Positions 25,752 to 35,550 of a DNA stretch of 54,920 nt are shown here, piece by piece (within the stretch, counting starts at the first letter, position 1; each line of letters begins with the position of its first letter). The notes beneath the pieces are model-generated. The model saw only the letters and a program-made list of their open reading frames with translations, did no database searches and was not told the DNA's origin. This DNA comes from Thermodesulfovibrionales bacterium (lineage in GTDB: Bacteria; Nitrospirota; Thermodesulfovibrionia; Thermodesulfovibrionales; Dissulfurispiraceae), in assembly GCA_026415415.1 (NCBI GenBank), contig JAOAHE010000007.1, positions 1 through 54,920 on the forward strand, given 5' to 3'. The position numbers and the translations under genes are program-made.

Positions 25752-26201
25752 ATGAAAATACAGGATTTAGCTCCAGAAAAAGGTAGTGTTAAAAAGGCAA
25801 AAAGGGTTGGCAGAGGACCTGGTTCAAGACATGGTAAGACTTCTACGAAAGGACATAAGGGACAGAAAGCTCGTTCAGGTAGAGCAAAAGGCCCAATGTT
25901 TGAGGGAGGTCAAACACCTTTACAAAGAAGGTTACCTAAAAGAGGGTTTAAAAATTATCCTTTCAAGAAAGAATATGCTATTTTGAACTTGAGTGATATT
26001 AATAGATTAGAAGGGATAGAAGAAATTAGCCCTGATGTGCTTTTGAAGAAGAAGGTAATCAAAGACATAAAAGATGGGTTAAAGATATTAGGAAATGGCA
26101 ATATTGATAAACCTTTATTCATTAAAGCTCACGCCTTCAGTTCATCAGCAGTAGAGAAAATAACAGCTGCAGGCGGAAAAGCAGAGGTACTCAAGAAGTG
26201 A
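25752..26201 (+). CDS. rplO: 50S ribosomal protein L15
   Basis: The 149-residue late-assembly protein shows the glycine/basic N-terminal extension [20 protein letters not shown] (18-37), [14 protein letters not shown] (about 55-68) and a globular C-terminus ending in AAGGKAEVL. It overlaps secY by GTGA, as is usual for this pair. Confidence 0.97.
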   Translation: MKIQDLAPEKGSVKKAKRVGRGPGSRHGKTSTKGHKGQKARSGRAKGPMFEGGQTPLQRRLPKRGFKNYPFKKEYAILNLSDINRLEGIEEISPDVLLKKKVIKDIKDGLKILGNGNIDKPLFIKAHAFSSSAVEKITAAGGKAEVLKK

Positions 26202-27502
26202 GAGTTCTCACAACAATACAAAACATATTTAAAATTCCAGAGCTACGCAGTAGAATTCTTTTTACTTTAGCTCTTCTTGTTGTTTATAGGGTTGGAGCTC
26301 ATATCCCTACGCCTGGTATTGATACAGAAGCTTTAAGGAGATTTTTACTGGAGAAAGGCGGAGCTGTGGTAGGTTTCTTTGATATTTTCTCAGGTGGCGC
26401 TCTCTCCCAAATGGCTATTTTTGCTTTAGGGATAATGCCTTACATCAGTGCATCTATTATATTGCAGTTGTTGACTGTTGTCATTCCTTCCTTGGGAAAG
26501 CTTGCTAAAGAAGGAGAGGCAGGAAGAAAGAAGATTATTAAATATACTAGATATGGAACTGTGATCATCGCAGCCATTCAATCTTTTGGCATAGCAATAG
26601 GTATAGAGGGCATGTCTGGTGGTGAGTTTGTAATTAATCCAGGATGGTCGTTCAGGCTAATAACTATGATTACTCTTACTTCTGGAACAGTTTTTCTTAT
26701 GTGGCTGGGTGAACAAATTACTGAACGTGGTATAGGTAATGGTATTTCACTAATCATCTTTGCTGGTATTGTCGCAGGCTTACCAGTGGCAATACTGAGA
26801 ACTATAGCTTTAATAAGGGCTGGAGAGGTTTCTATAATATTTATAACGGTACTTTTAGTAGTAATGGTAGCAATTGTTGGAGGTATTATTTATATTGAGC
26901 GTGGCCAGAGAAAAATACCTGTTCAGTATGCAAGAAGAATTATAGGCAATAAAGTTTTTGGGGGGCAGACTGCACATTTGCCACTTAAAATAAATACCGC
27001 AGGAGTTATCCCTCCTATCTTTGCTTCATCTATAATTATGTTTCCTGCGACTATAGCTGGCTTTATAGCTATTCCGTGGGTACAGTCTCTTTCTGCACAG
27101 CTGTCTCCTGGTACAATTATTTATACAACTCTTTATATGGGACTTATATTTTTCTTTTGCTTTTTTTATACTGCTGTTATCTTCAACCCTGTTGAAATAG
27201 CAGAAAATCTACAGAAGCAGGGTGGTTATATCCCTGGTATAAGACCCGGACAGAAAACCTCTGATTATATTTATAGAGTAATCACTCGACTGACATTTGT
27301 TGGTGCTTTGTATTTGTGTTTTGTGTGCATCATACCTGAGATTTTTATATCAAAACTAAATGTACCCTTTTATTTTGGTGGAACTTCTCTTTTAATAGCT
27401 GTAGGTGTAGCTTTAGATACGGTTTCACAGATTGAATCTCATTTAATAACGAGGTCTTATGACGGCTTTCTTAAGAAAGGAAGAATTAGAGGTAGAAGAT
27501 AG
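26198..27502 (+). CDS. secY: Protein translocase subunit SecY
   Basis: The 434-residue channel of the Sec translocon has about ten transmembrane helices. Signatures are [14 protein letters not shown] (about 29-42), [23 protein letters not shown] (in two parts, FDIFSGGAL and [13 protein letters not shown]) and [13 protein letters not shown] (about 342-354). Its GTG overlaps rplO. The adenylate kinase gene that usually follows secY is missing; map starts 3 nt after the stop. Confidence 0.98.
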   Translation: MRVLTTIQNIFKIPELRSRILFTLALLVVYRVGAHIPTPGIDTEALRRFLLEKGGAVVGFFDIFSGGALSQMAIFALGIMPYISASIILQLLTVVIPSLGKLAKEGEAGRKKIIKYTRYGTVIIAAIQSFGIAIGIEGMSGGEFVINPGWSFRLITMITLTSGTVFLMWLGEQITERGIGNGISLIIFAGIVAGLPVAILRTIALIRAGEVSIIFITVLLVVMVAIVGGIIYIERGQRKIPVQYARRIIGNKVFGGQTAHLPLKINTAGVIPPIFASSIIMFPATIAGFIAIPWVQSLSAQLSPGTIIYTTLYMGLIFFFCFFYTAVIFNPVEIAENLQKQGGYIPGIRPGQKTSDYIYRVITRLTFVGALYLCFVCIIPEIFISKLNVPFYFGGTSLLIAVGVALDTVSQIESHLITRSYDGFLKKGRIRGRR

Positions 27503-27505
27503 TTT

Positions 27506-28252
27506 GTGATAATAATTAAGTCTGAGACAGAGATTAAGAAGATTTCTGAAGCTTGCAAGATTGTTGCAGAGATATTAGATAAGTTAAAGAAATACATTAA
27601 AGAGGGGATTACAACAGCGCAAATTGAGACTTTTGTTGAAAAAGAGATATATAAGAAAAAGGCTTTGCCAGCCTTTAAAGGGTATAGGGGTTATCCTTCA
27701 AGTGTATGTCTCTCTTTAAACAGTCAGGTTGTACATGGTATTCCTTCCAAGGGTGTAAAGCTTAAAAATGGCGATATTATAAGTATAGATTTAGGTGTTC
27801 TTTTAAATGGTTTCTATGGGGATGCAGCGATAACTTTGTCAGTAGGCGAAGTTAGCCAAGAAGCTAAAAAATTAATAGAGGTTACGGAGCAAGCTTTATA
27901 CATAGGCATTGATAACGCAAAAGTGGGTAATAGGGTCTCAGATATCTCTTCTTCAATACAACAACATGTTGAGAAAAATGGATTTTCAGTAGTAAGAGCA
28001 TTCGTAGGTCATGGGATAGGACGTTTTTTGCATGAGGATCCCCAGATACCTAATTTTGGAAAGCCAGGGCGAGGAGTAAAGTTAAGAGAAGGGATGACCA
28101 TTGCCATTGAACCAATGGTAAATATAGGTAGTCCTGATGTAATGATTCTTGAAGATGGATGGACTGCTGTTACTGTAGATGGAAGTTTGTCCGCTCATTT
28201 TGAGCATACAGTAGCTATTACAAAAAATGGTCCTGAAATATTGACTAAATAA
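27506..28252 (+). CDS. map: Methionine aminopeptidase, type I
   Basis: The 248-residue enzyme removes the N-terminal methionine from nascent proteins. The metal ligands of the pita-bread fold are visible: Asp in SIDLGV, Asp in YGDAA, His in GHGIGRFLHEDP, Glu in AIEPMV and Glu in HFEHT. The short N-terminus marks type Ia. The start is GTG. It is tightly linked to secY. Confidence 0.97.
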   Translation: MIIIKSETEIKKISEACKIVAEILDKLKKYIKEGITTAQIETFVEKEIYKKKALPAFKGYRGYPSSVCLSLNSQVVHGIPSKGVKLKNGDIISIDLGVLLNGFYGDAAITLSVGEVSQEAKKLIEVTEQALYIGIDNAKVGNRVSDISSSIQQHVEKNGFSVVRAFVGHGIGRFLHEDPQIPNFGKPGRGVKLREGMTIAIEPMVNIGSPDVMILEDGWTAVTVDGSLSAHFEHTVAITKNGPEILTK

Positions 28253-28281
28253 TTTAAAATAAGTCATACTAATTAGTTAAG

Positions 28282-28500
28282 ATGGAAAAAGAAGAAAGCA
28301 TAGAAGTACAGGGCAAAATAGTAGAGACTCTACCTAATGCCATGTTTAGGGTTGAGCTTGAAAATGGACAGGTAATCCTCGCCTATATTTCTGGGAAGAT
28401 GCGAATGCATTTCATAAAAATTTTACCCGGAGATAAAGTGCTCGTTGAGATCTCTCCCTATGACCTTACAAAAGGTAGAATTACATATAGGTATAAGTAA
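28282..28500 (+). CDS. infA: Translation initiation factor IF-1
   Basis: The 72-residue OB-fold factor blocks the A-site during initiation. The family core is intact: [21 protein letters not shown] (two parts, [12 protein letters not shown] and FRVELENG), HISGKMR-type loop ([17 protein letters not shown]) and the ending [12 protein letters not shown]. It is usually found between map and rpmJ, as here. Confidence 0.97.
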   Translation: MEKEESIEVQGKIVETLPNAMFRVELENGQVILAYISGKMRMHFIKILPGDKVLVEISPYDLTKGRITYRYK

Positions 28501-28609
28501 AACTCACTAAGTGATAACTATTGGTTTTAATTTGCCAAAAAATATCTCCCTATTCCACAAATTTAAAATGATTATTCGTTACAGAAGGAGATAGTTTTGA
28601 CTCTTATAT

Positions 28610-28618
28610 TGCTATACT
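28610..28618 (+). promoter_or_regulatory. Possible extended -10 promoter before rpmJ
   Basis: TGC-TATACT (28610-28618) fits an extended -10 box (TGn-TATAAT) in the 149-nt gap between infA and rpmJ. No good -35 box is spaced correctly; TTGACT at 28597-28602 is too close. It could give separate expression of the alpha operon genes. Confidence 0.35.
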
Positions 28619-28649
28619 TAGTTTAAGATTAATTTTAGGGGGTTATATT

Positions 28650-28763
28650 ATGAAAGTTAGACCTTCAATTAAAGCAATATGCTCAAAGTGTAAAATAATA
28701 AAGAGAAAAGGTGTTTTAAGGGTTTTATGTGAAAACTCACGACACAAGCAAAGACAAGGATAA
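28650..28763 (+). CDS. rpmJ: 50S ribosomal protein L36
   Basis: The 37-residue protein starts [20 protein letters not shown] and ends [11 protein letters not shown]. The zinc-ribbon ligands CxxC (11 and 14), Cys27 and a following His are all present, so this is the zinc-binding (C+) form. GGGGG lies about 7 nt before the ATG. Position between infA and rpsM is standard. Confidence 0.96.
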   Translation: MKVRPSIKAICSKCKIIKRKGVLRVLCENSRHKQRQG

Positions 28764-28788
28764 AAAGATATCTTAAAGGAGCTTTTAT

Positions 28789-29154
28789 ATGGCAAGAATA
28801 AGCGGCGTTGATCTTCCAAGAAATGAAAGGATTGAGATTGCCTTAACGCGTATTTATGGTATAGGAAGGACATTGTCAAAGAGGATTTTAGCTCAAACAA
28901 ATATTAATCCTAACACACGTGTGAAAAATCTTACAGATGATGAGATTGTAAAGATTAGAAACTTAATTGATAGAGACTATAAGGTAGAAGGCGACCTTAG
29001 ACGCGAGGTTGCTATGGACATAAAGAGGCTTATTGATATAGGTTCTTATAGAGGGCAAAGACATTTAGCACACCTCCCTGTCAGAGGACAACGAACTCGT
29101 ACTAACGCAAGGACTCGTAAAGGACCAAGGAAATTAGTGGTTAAGAAAAAATAA
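28789..29154 (+). CDS. rpsM: 30S ribosomal protein S13
   Basis: The 121-residue head protein contacts the P-site tRNA through its tail. It starts [25 protein letters not shown] (in parts, ARISGVDLP and LTRIYGIG) and carries the [19 protein letters not shown] region (about 84-101). The basic C-terminus is intact. A weak AAAGGAG precedes the ATG. Confidence 0.98.
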   Translation: MARISGVDLPRNERIEIALTRIYGIGRTLSKRILAQTNINPNTRVKNLTDDEIVKIRNLIDRDYKVEGDLRREVAMDIKRLIDIGSYRGQRHLAHLPVRGQRTRTNARTRKGPRKLVVKKK

Positions 29155-29165
29155 GGAGGTAACTT

Positions 29166-29552
29166 TTGGCTCAAAAGAGGAAAAGCACAAAAAAAGTAAA
29201 GAAAAACATAGTTTCAGGTGCTGCTCACATACAGACTACTTTTAATAATACTATAGTTACAATAACGGATGCTAATGGAAATGTTATTGCATGGTCAAGC
29301 GCGGGTAGTTTAGGATTTAAAGGTTCTCGTAAGAGCACTCCATTTGCAGCTCAAATGGCTTCTGAGGCAGCAGCAAAAAAAGCAAAAGAGATGGGACTGA
29401 AACAAGTTGATGTTTATATTAAAGGTCCTGGGTCTGGTAGAGAGACAGCAATTAGAGCATTACAAGCTGCTGGTCTTGAGATAACTATGATTAAAGACGT
29501 TACACCAGTGCCTCACAATGGTTGTAGGCCACCTAAAAGGAGAAGAGTATAA
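29166..29552 (+). CDS. rpsK: 30S ribosomal protein S11
   Basis: The 128-residue platform protein contains [20 protein letters not shown] (20-39), [20 protein letters not shown] and ends [17 protein letters not shown]. The start is TTG after AAGGAGG. It ends exactly where rpsD begins. Confidence 0.98.
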   Translation: MAQKRKSTKKVKKNIVSGAAHIQTTFNNTIVTITDANGNVIAWSSAGSLGFKGSRKSTPFAAQMASEAAAKKAKEMGLKQVDVYIKGPGSGRETAIRALQAAGLEITMIKDVTPVPHNGCRPPKRRRV

Positions 29553-30179
29553 ATGGCAAGATATAGAGGACCTTTGTGCAAATTGTGCCGTAGAGAAGGC
29601 GATAAGTTATTTTTAAAAGGCAATAGATGTTATACAGAGAAATGTTCTATTGAAAGAAGAAATTATGCCCCTGGTCAACACGGACAAAACAGGGGTAAGT
29701 TGTCAGATTATGGTCTTCAGTTAAGAGAAAAACAGAAAGTCAGACGCATTTATGGTGTTATGGAAAATCAATTTCGTATTTACTTTAAGAAAGCTTCAAG
29801 GATGAAAGGCATTACAGGTGAGGTGCTACTACAGTTGTTAGAGAGAAGACTTGATACTGTAGTCTTCAGGATGGGATTTACCTCAAATAGAAGAGAGTCG
29901 CGATTGCTTGTCAAACACCGCCATTTTTTAGTAAACGGAAAAACTGTTGATATCCCTTCTTATTTGCTCAATCCTGGTGATGTGGTTGAAGTTGCAGAAG
30001 ATAGCAAAAAACTTGGTATTATTCATGAAAGCTTATCGATAGCTCAACATAGAGGGTTTCCACAATGGTTAGAGGTTGATATTGAAGCTTTAAGGGGGAA
30101 ATTTTTAAGAGTTCCTACAAGAGATGAGATACAACTCCCTGTCCAAGAACAACTTATAGTTGAGCTTTATTCTAAATAA
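29553..30179 (+). CDS. rpsD: 30S ribosomal protein S4, zinc-binding form
   Basis: The 208-residue primary assembly protein has the S4 RNA-binding fold with [13 protein letters not shown] and the [13 protein letters not shown] segment. The N-terminal domain carries four cysteines (CKLC at 9-12, then NRCYTEKC), the zinc-binding C+ form. S4 represses alpha-operon translation in other bacteria; a hairpin follows directly before rpoA. Confidence 0.97.
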   Translation: MARYRGPLCKLCRREGDKLFLKGNRCYTEKCSIERRNYAPGQHGQNRGKLSDYGLQLREKQKVRRIYGVMENQFRIYFKKASRMKGITGEVLLQLLERRLDTVVFRMGFTSNRRESRLLVKHRHFLVNGKTVDIPSYLLNPGDVVEVAEDSKKLGIIHESLSIAQHRGFPQWLEVDIEALRGKFLRVPTRDEIQLPVQEQLIVELYSK

Positions 30180-30195
30180 TTATTTACTTAAATTT

Positions 30196-30223
30196 TCGTA
30201 GGTCAACATTTATACTCCTACGA
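30196..30223 (+). promoter_or_regulatory. Hairpin between rpsD and rpoA
   Basis: TCGTAGG (30196-30202) and CCTACGA (30217-30223) form a perfect 7-bp stem with a 14-nt loop, ending 4 nt before the rpoA ribosome-binding site (AGGAGG). It has no T-run, so is not a terminator. It could be a processing or translational control element in rpoA expression. Confidence 0.45.
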
Positions 30224-30240
30224 TTTAGGAGGTTTCATAG

Positions 30241-31215
30241 ATGGGTCTTTTAAATAGAGGCTTTCAGTTACCTCAGAAGATCAGTTTCGTAGAAGAAACT
30301 TTAACTCCTTTTTATGGTAAACTTATAGCAGAGCCCATAGAGAGAGGTTTTGGGACAACAATTGGCAACTCATTGCGAAGAGTTCTCTTATCATCCATAG
30401 AGGGAGCAGCAGTTACTTCTGTAAGGATAGAAGGTGTATTACATGAGTTTTCAAGTATTGAGGGAGTCAAGGAAGACGTAGTTGATATACTTCTTAATAT
30501 AAAGAAACTTAGATTCAAATTATTGACCGAAGGCGATAAGATTGTTACTATTTCTGAAAGAGGTCCTAAGATAATAACTGGTGAAGATATTCAGCTTGTT
30601 GCGGGTATAGAACTTATGAATAAGGACCAGTTTATCGCAACAGTTGATGAAGGGTATTCTTTAAATGTTGAGATGAGGGTCAAAAAGGGCAGAGGATATG
30701 TTACAGCTGAGTTGAATAAAGAAGAAGGTTTGCCTATAGATACTCTTTTTATAGATTCCATCTTTAGTCCTATTAAAAAAGTAAATTTTCAGGTAGAGAA
30801 AACAAGAGTTGGTAAGCAGACAGACTATGATAGGTTAATTATGGAGATATGGACTGATGGGAGCATTACACCTGAGAAGGCATTAAGTGATGCTGCTCAG
30901 ATATTGATAGATCATTTTGATATGTTTATATTTTTTGATGAAGTAGAACAAGTTGAGGTTGAACCTGTAGTAGAAAATACAACTTCAAACCCTGCGATAG
31001 ATGAATATTTAAACAAAAGTATTGATGAGCTCGAATTATCTGTTAGGTCCTACAATTGTTTAAAAAATGCAGGTATTAAAACAATTAGAGAGTTAGTTCA
31101 GAAAACAGAGTATGAGATGTTGAAGACAAAAAATTTTGGTAGAAAATCACTAAACGAGATAAAGGATTTGCTTAACTCAAGAGGGTTACATTTAGGTATG
31201 CGGCTAAGTAACTAA
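30241..31215 (+). CDS. rpoA: DNA-directed RNA polymerase alpha subunit
   Basis: The 324-residue subunit nucleates RNA polymerase assembly. The N-terminal dimerisation domain (about 15-230) has [24 protein letters not shown]-type core (in parts, [13 protein letters not shown] and [14 protein letters not shown]). The C-terminal DNA-binding domain (about 255-320) has [14 protein letters not shown] and [12 protein letters not shown]. Full length. The start is ATG after TTTAGGAGG. A 104-nt gap precedes rplQ. Confidence 0.98.
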   Translation: MGLLNRGFQLPQKISFVEETLTPFYGKLIAEPIERGFGTTIGNSLRRVLLSSIEGAAVTSVRIEGVLHEFSSIEGVKEDVVDILLNIKKLRFKLLTEGDKIVTISERGPKIITGEDIQLVAGIELMNKDQFIATVDEGYSLNVEMRVKKGRGYVTAELNKEEGLPIDTLFIDSIFSPIKKVNFQVEKTRVGKQTDYDRLIMEIWTDGSITPEKALSDAAQILIDHFDMFIFFDEVEQVEVEPVVENTTSNPAIDEYLNKSIDELELSVRSYNCLKNAGIKTIRELVQKTEYEMLKTKNFGRKSLNEIKDLLNSRGLHLGMRLSN

Positions 31216-31319
31216 GATGATAAAATTAGCTTTTTATTATAATGATTTAAAAGCCTTTTTTGGGTTATATAATTTTCAGTGGATAAGTGCTGGTATATTG
31301 GCAGAGGAGGAACATTAGA

Positions 31320-31736
31320 ATGAGGCATAAGGTTGCAGGAAGAAAGTTTGATAGAACAGCTAACCAAAGAAAAGCACTATTTAGAGGATTGATTGTATCA
31401 CTTTTTGAACATCAGAGGATAGAGACATCCTTAGCAAAAGCAAAAGCCGTAAGAGGCATAGCAGAGAAGCTTATAACTTTTGGTAAAAGAGGGGATTTGC
31501 ATGCTAAAAGGATGGTTTTAAGTTATATACCTAATAGATCTGCAGTGGCAAAGCTTTTCTCTGAGATTGCTCCAAGATTTATTAATAGAAACGGGGGATA
31601 CTTAAGAATTCTAAAAACAAGACAAAGAGTAAATGATAGAGCACCTATGGCAATACTTGAGTTTATAGATTATAATGAGATAAAAGATAAAATTAAAAGT
31701 AAAGATAGTACTAAGGCTAAGGAAAAAGATAAATGA
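31320..31736 (+). CDS. rplQ: 50S ribosomal protein L17
   Basis: The 138-residue protein begins MRHKVAGRKFDRTANQR and carries LIVSLFEHQRIETSLAKAKAVR (in parts, SLFEHQRIETS and KAKAVRG). It ends in a Lys-rich tail of about 20 residues beyond the usual domain (KDKIKSKDSTKAKEKDK). The ATG at 31320 is chosen because GGAGG lies 9 nt upstream and the N-terminus matches the family; an earlier frame start adds 11 unconserved residues. The stop overlaps a small hydrophobic ORF. Confidence 0.95.
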   Translation: MRHKVAGRKFDRTANQRKALFRGLIVSLFEHQRIETSLAKAKAVRGIAEKLITFGKRGDLHAKRMVLSYIPNRSAVAKLFSEIAPRFINRNGGYLRILKTRQRVNDRAPMAILEFIDYNEIKDKIKSKDSTKAKEKDK

Positions 31737-31822
31737 AAGTTTTACTATTAATACTGGTAATAGTAGTACTAGTTGTAGTTCTACAGTTTTTAGTATTTCC
31801 AAAATTAGGAATTCCAAGATGA
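31733..31822 (+). CDS. Small 29-residue predicted membrane protein coupled to rplQ
   Basis: An ATG frame overlaps the rplQ stop by ATGA and encodes 29 residues, in two parts MKVLLLILVIVVLVVV and LQFLVFPKLGIPR. It is a single hydrophobic helix with a short polar C-terminus. Composition and coupling argue against chance, although no ribosome-binding site is visible apart from coupling. No family is recognised. It is the last frame before the terminator of the ribosomal cluster. Confidence 0.5.
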   Translation: MKVLLLILVIVVLVVVLQFLVFPKLGIPR

Positions 31823-31898
31823 ACTATAGATAGTAAGAGTTTGGATGACTCTAAGAAGTGTAAGCGTTAGTAATATGAAAAAATATTAATAAAAGAAG

Positions 31899-31930
31899 AG
31901 AGGGGATTTGGTTTTCCATATCCCCTTTTT
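31899..31930 (+). terminator. Intrinsic terminator of the ribosomal gene cluster
   Basis: GGGGAT (31902-31907) pairs with ATCCCC (31920-31925); an inner TGG/CCA pairing and A/G-T extensions lengthen the stem around a TTTT loop. TTTTT follows (31926-31930). This is a strong Rho-independent terminator and separates the ribosomal genes from purN. Confidence 0.85.
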
Positions 31931-31951
31931 AATGAGAATAAGGAGTAAGAT

Positions 31952-32602
31952 ATGTTATGCTTAGGAGTTCTTGCATCAGGGCGTGGTAGTAATTTTCAAG
32001 CGATCATTGATGCTATTTCTACAGGAAAGATCAAAGCTCAGATAAGACTTTTAATTGTTGATAATCCAGCAGCATATGCTATAGAAAGGGCTAAGAAACA
32101 CGCTATAGAACATCTTTATTTAGATCCGTCTAAATATCCCAATAAAGATACTTATTTTTCTGTGATAGCTGATGAGCTTAAAAGAAGGAATGTGGACTTA
32201 GTTGTGTTAGCAGGTTTTATGAGAATAGTGAAGAAACCTTTATTGGATGCATATCCAAATAAGATAATGAACATACATCCTGCTCTATTACCCTCCTTTC
32301 CGGGGCTTCATGGTCAAAAGGATGCAGTTGATTATGGTGTTAGAATAAGTGGATGCACTGTTCATTTTGTAGATGAAGGAATAGATACTGGTCCTATAAT
32401 AATCCAAGCGGCTGTTGTAGTATCCCCTGATGATACAGAGGAAGAATTAGCAAAGAGGATACTTACTTTAGAGCATAAGATTTATCCAGAGGCAATAAAA
32501 CTTTATTCAGAAGGAAGGTTAAAGGTAGAAGGCAGAAAAGTTAAAATCTTGGGGTATCAATTGCCTTCAGATACCATAATTAATCCTCCCCTTTCGCAGT
32601 AA
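31952..32602 (+). CDS. purN: Phosphoribosylglycinamide formyltransferase
   Basis: The 216-residue cytosolic enzyme transfers a formyl group from 10-formyltetrahydrofolate to GAR in purine synthesis. Landmarks are VLASGRGSNFQAI (about 6-18), the catalytic NIHPALLPSFPG with Asn and His, and the Asp in HFVDEGIDTGPI. Length is normal. ATG follows AAGGAG. It begins a three-gene unit with rsmD and coaD. Confidence 0.96.
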   Translation: MLCLGVLASGRGSNFQAIIDAISTGKIKAQIRLLIVDNPAAYAIERAKKHAIEHLYLDPSKYPNKDTYFSVIADELKRRNVDLVVLAGFMRIVKKPLLDAYPNKIMNIHPALLPSFPGLHGQKDAVDYGVRISGCTVHFVDEGIDTGPIIIQAAVVVSPDDTEEELAKRILTLEHKIYPEAIKLYSEGRLKVEGRKVKILGYQLPSDTIINPPLSQ

Positions 32603-33229
32603 ATGATACAGATAACTGGTGGAATTTCTAAAGGTAGAAAGGTCTTAATTAAAAAGTCTCTTTTAAAAAAGGGACAAAAAACGCTAAGACCAACGCGGTC
32701 AAAAGTGAGGAAGGCTTTATTTGACATTATAAAAGACAGAGTGTGTGATTCCTCTTTTCTTGATCTTTATGCAGGCACTGGTGCTGTTGGCATAGAAGCC
32801 CTTAGCAGAGGAGCAGCAACTGCTTTTTTTGTAGATGAGGATCTTAAAAGGGTTAATGAAATTAAAAAAAACCTTCAGATTCTTGGTTATACAACCATAG
32901 CAAAAACTTTTAGGGGTAAAGTTATTTCTTTTCTTAAGAGGGTTGAGAAAGAAAGCTTAAGTTTTGACATTATTTTTGCTGATCCACCTTATAATTCTGA
33001 TGAAATCAATAGAGTAGTTACATTAATAGTTGAAAAAAAAATAATTAAAGAGAGTGGTCTTTTAATTATTGAGCATTCATCAAAAAGAGAAGATCTTATA
33101 ACTCTAACTGAAGGGTTAAGATTACAAAGGAAATATAAATATGGTGATACTGCTCTTTCTATTTATGTAATTAATTACAATAGATCGGAGACAATAAATG
33201 AGACTTGCCATTTATCCAGGAACTTTTGA
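32603..33229 (+). CDS. rsmD: 16S rRNA (guanine966-N2)-methyltransferase
   Basis: The 208-residue SAM-dependent enzyme methylates 16S rRNA. It shows [10 protein letters not shown] at the start, [15 protein letters not shown], the SAM-binding [18 protein letters not shown] (about 54-71) and catalytic DPPYNS (about 129-134). The ATG follows the purN stop without a gap and lacks a ribosome-binding site, implying coupled translation. It overlaps coaD by 32 nt. Confidence 0.94.
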   Translation: MIQITGGISKGRKVLIKKSLLKKGQKTLRPTRSKVRKALFDIIKDRVCDSSFLDLYAGTGAVGIEALSRGAATAFFVDEDLKRVNEIKKNLQILGYTTIAKTFRGKVISFLKRVEKESLSFDIIFADPPYNSDEINRVVTLIVEKKIIKESGLLIIEHSSKREDLITLTEGLRLQRKYKYGDTALSIYVINYNRSETINETCHLSRNF

Positions 33230-33695
33230 TCCAATCACAAATGGTCATCTTGATTTAGTTAAAAGAGGTTTAAGAATTTTTGATAAAGTAATCATTGCTG
33301 TAGCACCTCATCCAAAGAAATTACCACTTTTATCCTTAGAAGAAAGGTTAAGGTTGATACGAGAGTCAATTAAGGATTTCAAAAATGTAGAAGTAGAGGC
33401 TTTCAATGGATTGTTAATTGATTATGTGCGTAAAAAAGGTGGTTGTGTTGTTATTAGGGGGTTGAGAGCTGTTTCTGATTTTGAATACGAACTACAGATG
33501 GCTTTAATGAATAGAAGGCTTGATATGAAGATAGAGACAGTCTTTATGATGCCTTCAGAGGAGTTTTCCTATCTTTCTTCTACTATAGTTAAAGAAGTAG
33601 CTTCTTTTGGAGGTTCTATAAAGGGATTAGTACCAGAGGTAGTAGAGATAGCTCTAAGAGAAAGATTTTTTGGAGTAACCTCAAAGCTAATTTAA
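33198..33695 (+). CDS. coaD: Phosphopantetheine adenylyltransferase
   Basis: The 165-residue enzyme catalyses the penultimate step of coenzyme A synthesis. The nucleotidyltransferase motif [11 protein letters not shown] (9-19) and the C-terminal [11 protein letters not shown] are intact, as is [19 protein letters not shown]. It is commonly next to rsmD, as here. It converges with the DUF512 gene 12 nt away with no clear terminator between them. Confidence 0.97.
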   Translation: MRLAIYPGTFDPITNGHLDLVKRGLRIFDKVIIAVAPHPKKLPLLSLEERLRLIRESIKDFKNVEVEAFNGLLIDYVRKKGGCVVIRGLRAVSDFEYELQMALMNRRLDMKIETVFMMPSEEFSYLSSTIVKEVASFGGSIKGLVPEVVEIALRERFFGVTSKLI

Positions 33696-33707
33696 AAGTA
33701 TTTAAAA

Positions 33708-35018
33708 CTATTTTTTACCTAAGCTAAAAATCCCTTTTACTAATCCTTGCGGGGTTGACTCTATGACCAGGGTTTTTACACCTAAAATGTCTTCAATGTC
33801 TTTAAGGGTAATATCATCTAAGAATACATCACTCTCGTCTTTAAGAGTAACATTAGGAATAAGAATTACATCATCTTTTTTTACTATATCTGAAAAAGCC
33901 TTAATGACATCTCTGCCAGTTAGAAGTCCTGTGACTGTTACGGTTTTGCCGAAGAAATTGTTCTCAATCTGTATAGCATTTATGTCTATTTTTTGTTTTC
34001 TTAATTTTTTTATAAAATCTAATAAATACGGATAAAAAGACACCCCTGAAAAGGTGAAAATTCTTGAACTTATATTAGTAACGTTTTCTTTGAGTTTTAC
34101 TTTTTTTGATTGTTGAAGGAACTGAGCTATCATACCAACACCATTTTCAATTTGAGGAAAGTCATCATAATGTTTGTATGGAGGGATAGGTTTATCAGCT
34201 TTTATATATAACTCATCAGAAGCATAAACGATACTTTCTCCATGTTTTTTTCTAAAACGTCTCTGAAATTTTTCTATTATATCCAGTGCTCCTAAAGCAT
34301 CTTCTTTATTGACAGGGGTTATATCTTGTTTTCTGAAAACAGTAAGCCCTACAGGTACAACTGCGATAGAGCTGATGTATGGATAAAATTTGTAAAGAGT
34401 AGCTATTGTTTTTGATAGATGTTCCTTATCGTTGTATCCCGGACACAGGACTATTTGGGAGTGCATTCGTATTCCATATTTAGCAAAAAGATTTATTTCC
34501 TTCACAATATCATTAGCGTTTGGGTTATTTAAGATTTTATTTCTAATCTGTTTATCTGTACAGTGAACAGATATGTATAGAGGGCTTAATCTTTGTTGAA
34601 TAATTCTTTTTTTATCTTCTTCTGTGAGATTAGTTAAAGTTATATAATTTCCGTATAAAAATGATAATCTATAGTCTTCATCTTTTACATAAAGAGACTT
34701 TCTCAATCCTTTTGGAAGTTGTGAGACAAAACAGAAAATGCATTTATTTTTACAGGTTTTAACTTTAAAAGGTCTAAAGTTTAAACCAAGACTGCTAATA
34801 GTGAGTAAATCATCTGGAAGTTTGACAGAGAAAGTTTTATCATCTCTTTTGATTAATAGAGTGGAACCTGGTTCATTACAATAAAACATTAAATCAATGA
34901 TGTCCTTGACTTTTCTTCCATTTGCTTTTATAATTTTGTCTTTTTCTTTCAGTCCTAAGGAATCGCCGATACTGCCTTGTCTTACAGATTCAATAACTAC
35001 TGCTTGTTCGTTTTTCAT
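33708..35018 (-). CDS. DUF512 family radical SAM protein with PDZ-like domain
   Basis: The 436-residue protein has an N-terminal PDZ-like domain (about 5-65, GSIGDSLGLKEKDKII), the CxxxCxxC radical-SAM cluster motif (Cys89, Cys93, Cys96 in CKNKCIFC), and a C-terminal DUF512 domain (about 290-430). The three cysteines would bind a [4Fe-4S] cluster that cleaves S-adenosylmethionine. The substrate of this widespread family is unknown. It overlaps pgsA by 29 nt and is the last gene of the minus-strand operon. Confidence 0.9.
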   Translation of the reverse strand: MKNEQAVVIESVRQGSIGDSLGLKEKDKIIKANGRKVKDIIDLMFYCNEPGSTLLIKRDDKTFSVKLPDDLLTISSLGLNFRPFKVKTCKNKCIFCFVSQLPKGLRKSLYVKDEDYRLSFLYGNYITLTNLTEEDKKRIIQQRLSPLYISVHCTDKQIRNKILNNPNANDIVKEINLFAKYGIRMHSQIVLCPGYNDKEHLSKTIATLYKFYPYISSIAVVPVGLTVFRKQDITPVNKEDALGALDIIEKFQRRFRKKHGESIVYASDELYIKADKPIPPYKHYDDFPQIENGVGMIAQFLQQSKKVKLKENVTNISSRIFTFSGVSFYPYLLDFIKKLRKQKIDINAIQIENNFFGKTVTVTGLLTGRDVIKAFSDIVKKDDVILIPNVTLKDESDVFLDDITLKDIEDILGVKTLVIESTPQGLVKGIFSLGKK

Positions 35019-35550
35019 AAACCTGTTTCAACCCTCTATAAATATAATGAAAACCTGAAAAAATCGTTAATGATGCAGTTAAAATGAGCATCAAAGTCTT
35101 GATAATTTGATCATGGAAAGAAAAACTAATTGACACAAGAGTGTATCCAATAAGTATAGCTTGGGAGGCATTTGCTAATTTCCCAAAAATTGAAGGTTCA
35201 ACATTTTTATTATGGATCAGGAGGAATAAACAAAACCATCCGATTATTATTATAATATCCCTCATAAAAACTGTTAAAGTAATCCAGTTTGGTATCCAAC
35301 CATTGAAGGTCAAAAGTATAAAGGAAGTAATCAAAAGAAGTTTATCAGCTAAGGGATCTAAGAAAGCACCAAGTTTAGATTTTTGATTAGTTATACGTGC
35401 AACAAAGCCATCTAAAAGGTCCGTAAAAGCTGCAGCTGAAAAAACAATAAGGCTGTGTTCATATTTTTTCTGGAACATAAAGATAATAAATAGTGGAATC
35501 AAAAAAAATCTAATTAATGTTAGGGAGTTTGGTATCGTTATAATAGTCAT
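34990..35550 (-). CDS. pgsA: CDP-diacylglycerol--glycerol-3-phosphate 3-phosphatidyltransferase
   Basis: The 186-residue inner-membrane enzyme makes phosphatidylglycerophosphate, the precursor of phosphatidylglycerol. The full CDP-alcohol phosphotransferase motif D-x2-DG-x2-AR-x8-G-x3-D-x3-D is present, from Asp44 to Asp69. It begins TIITIPNSLTLIRFFLIPLF, as PgsA does. About five to six membrane helices. It overlaps both neighbours. Confidence 0.94.
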   Translation of the reverse strand: MTIITIPNSLTLIRFFLIPLFIIFMFQKKYEHSLIVFSAAAFTDLLDGFVARITNQKSKLGAFLDPLADKLLLITSFILLTFNGWIPNWITLTVFMRDIIIIIGWFCLFLLIHNKNVEPSIFGKLANASQAILIGYTLVSISFSFHDQIIKTLMLILTASLTIFSGFHYIYRGLKQVYEKRTSSSY

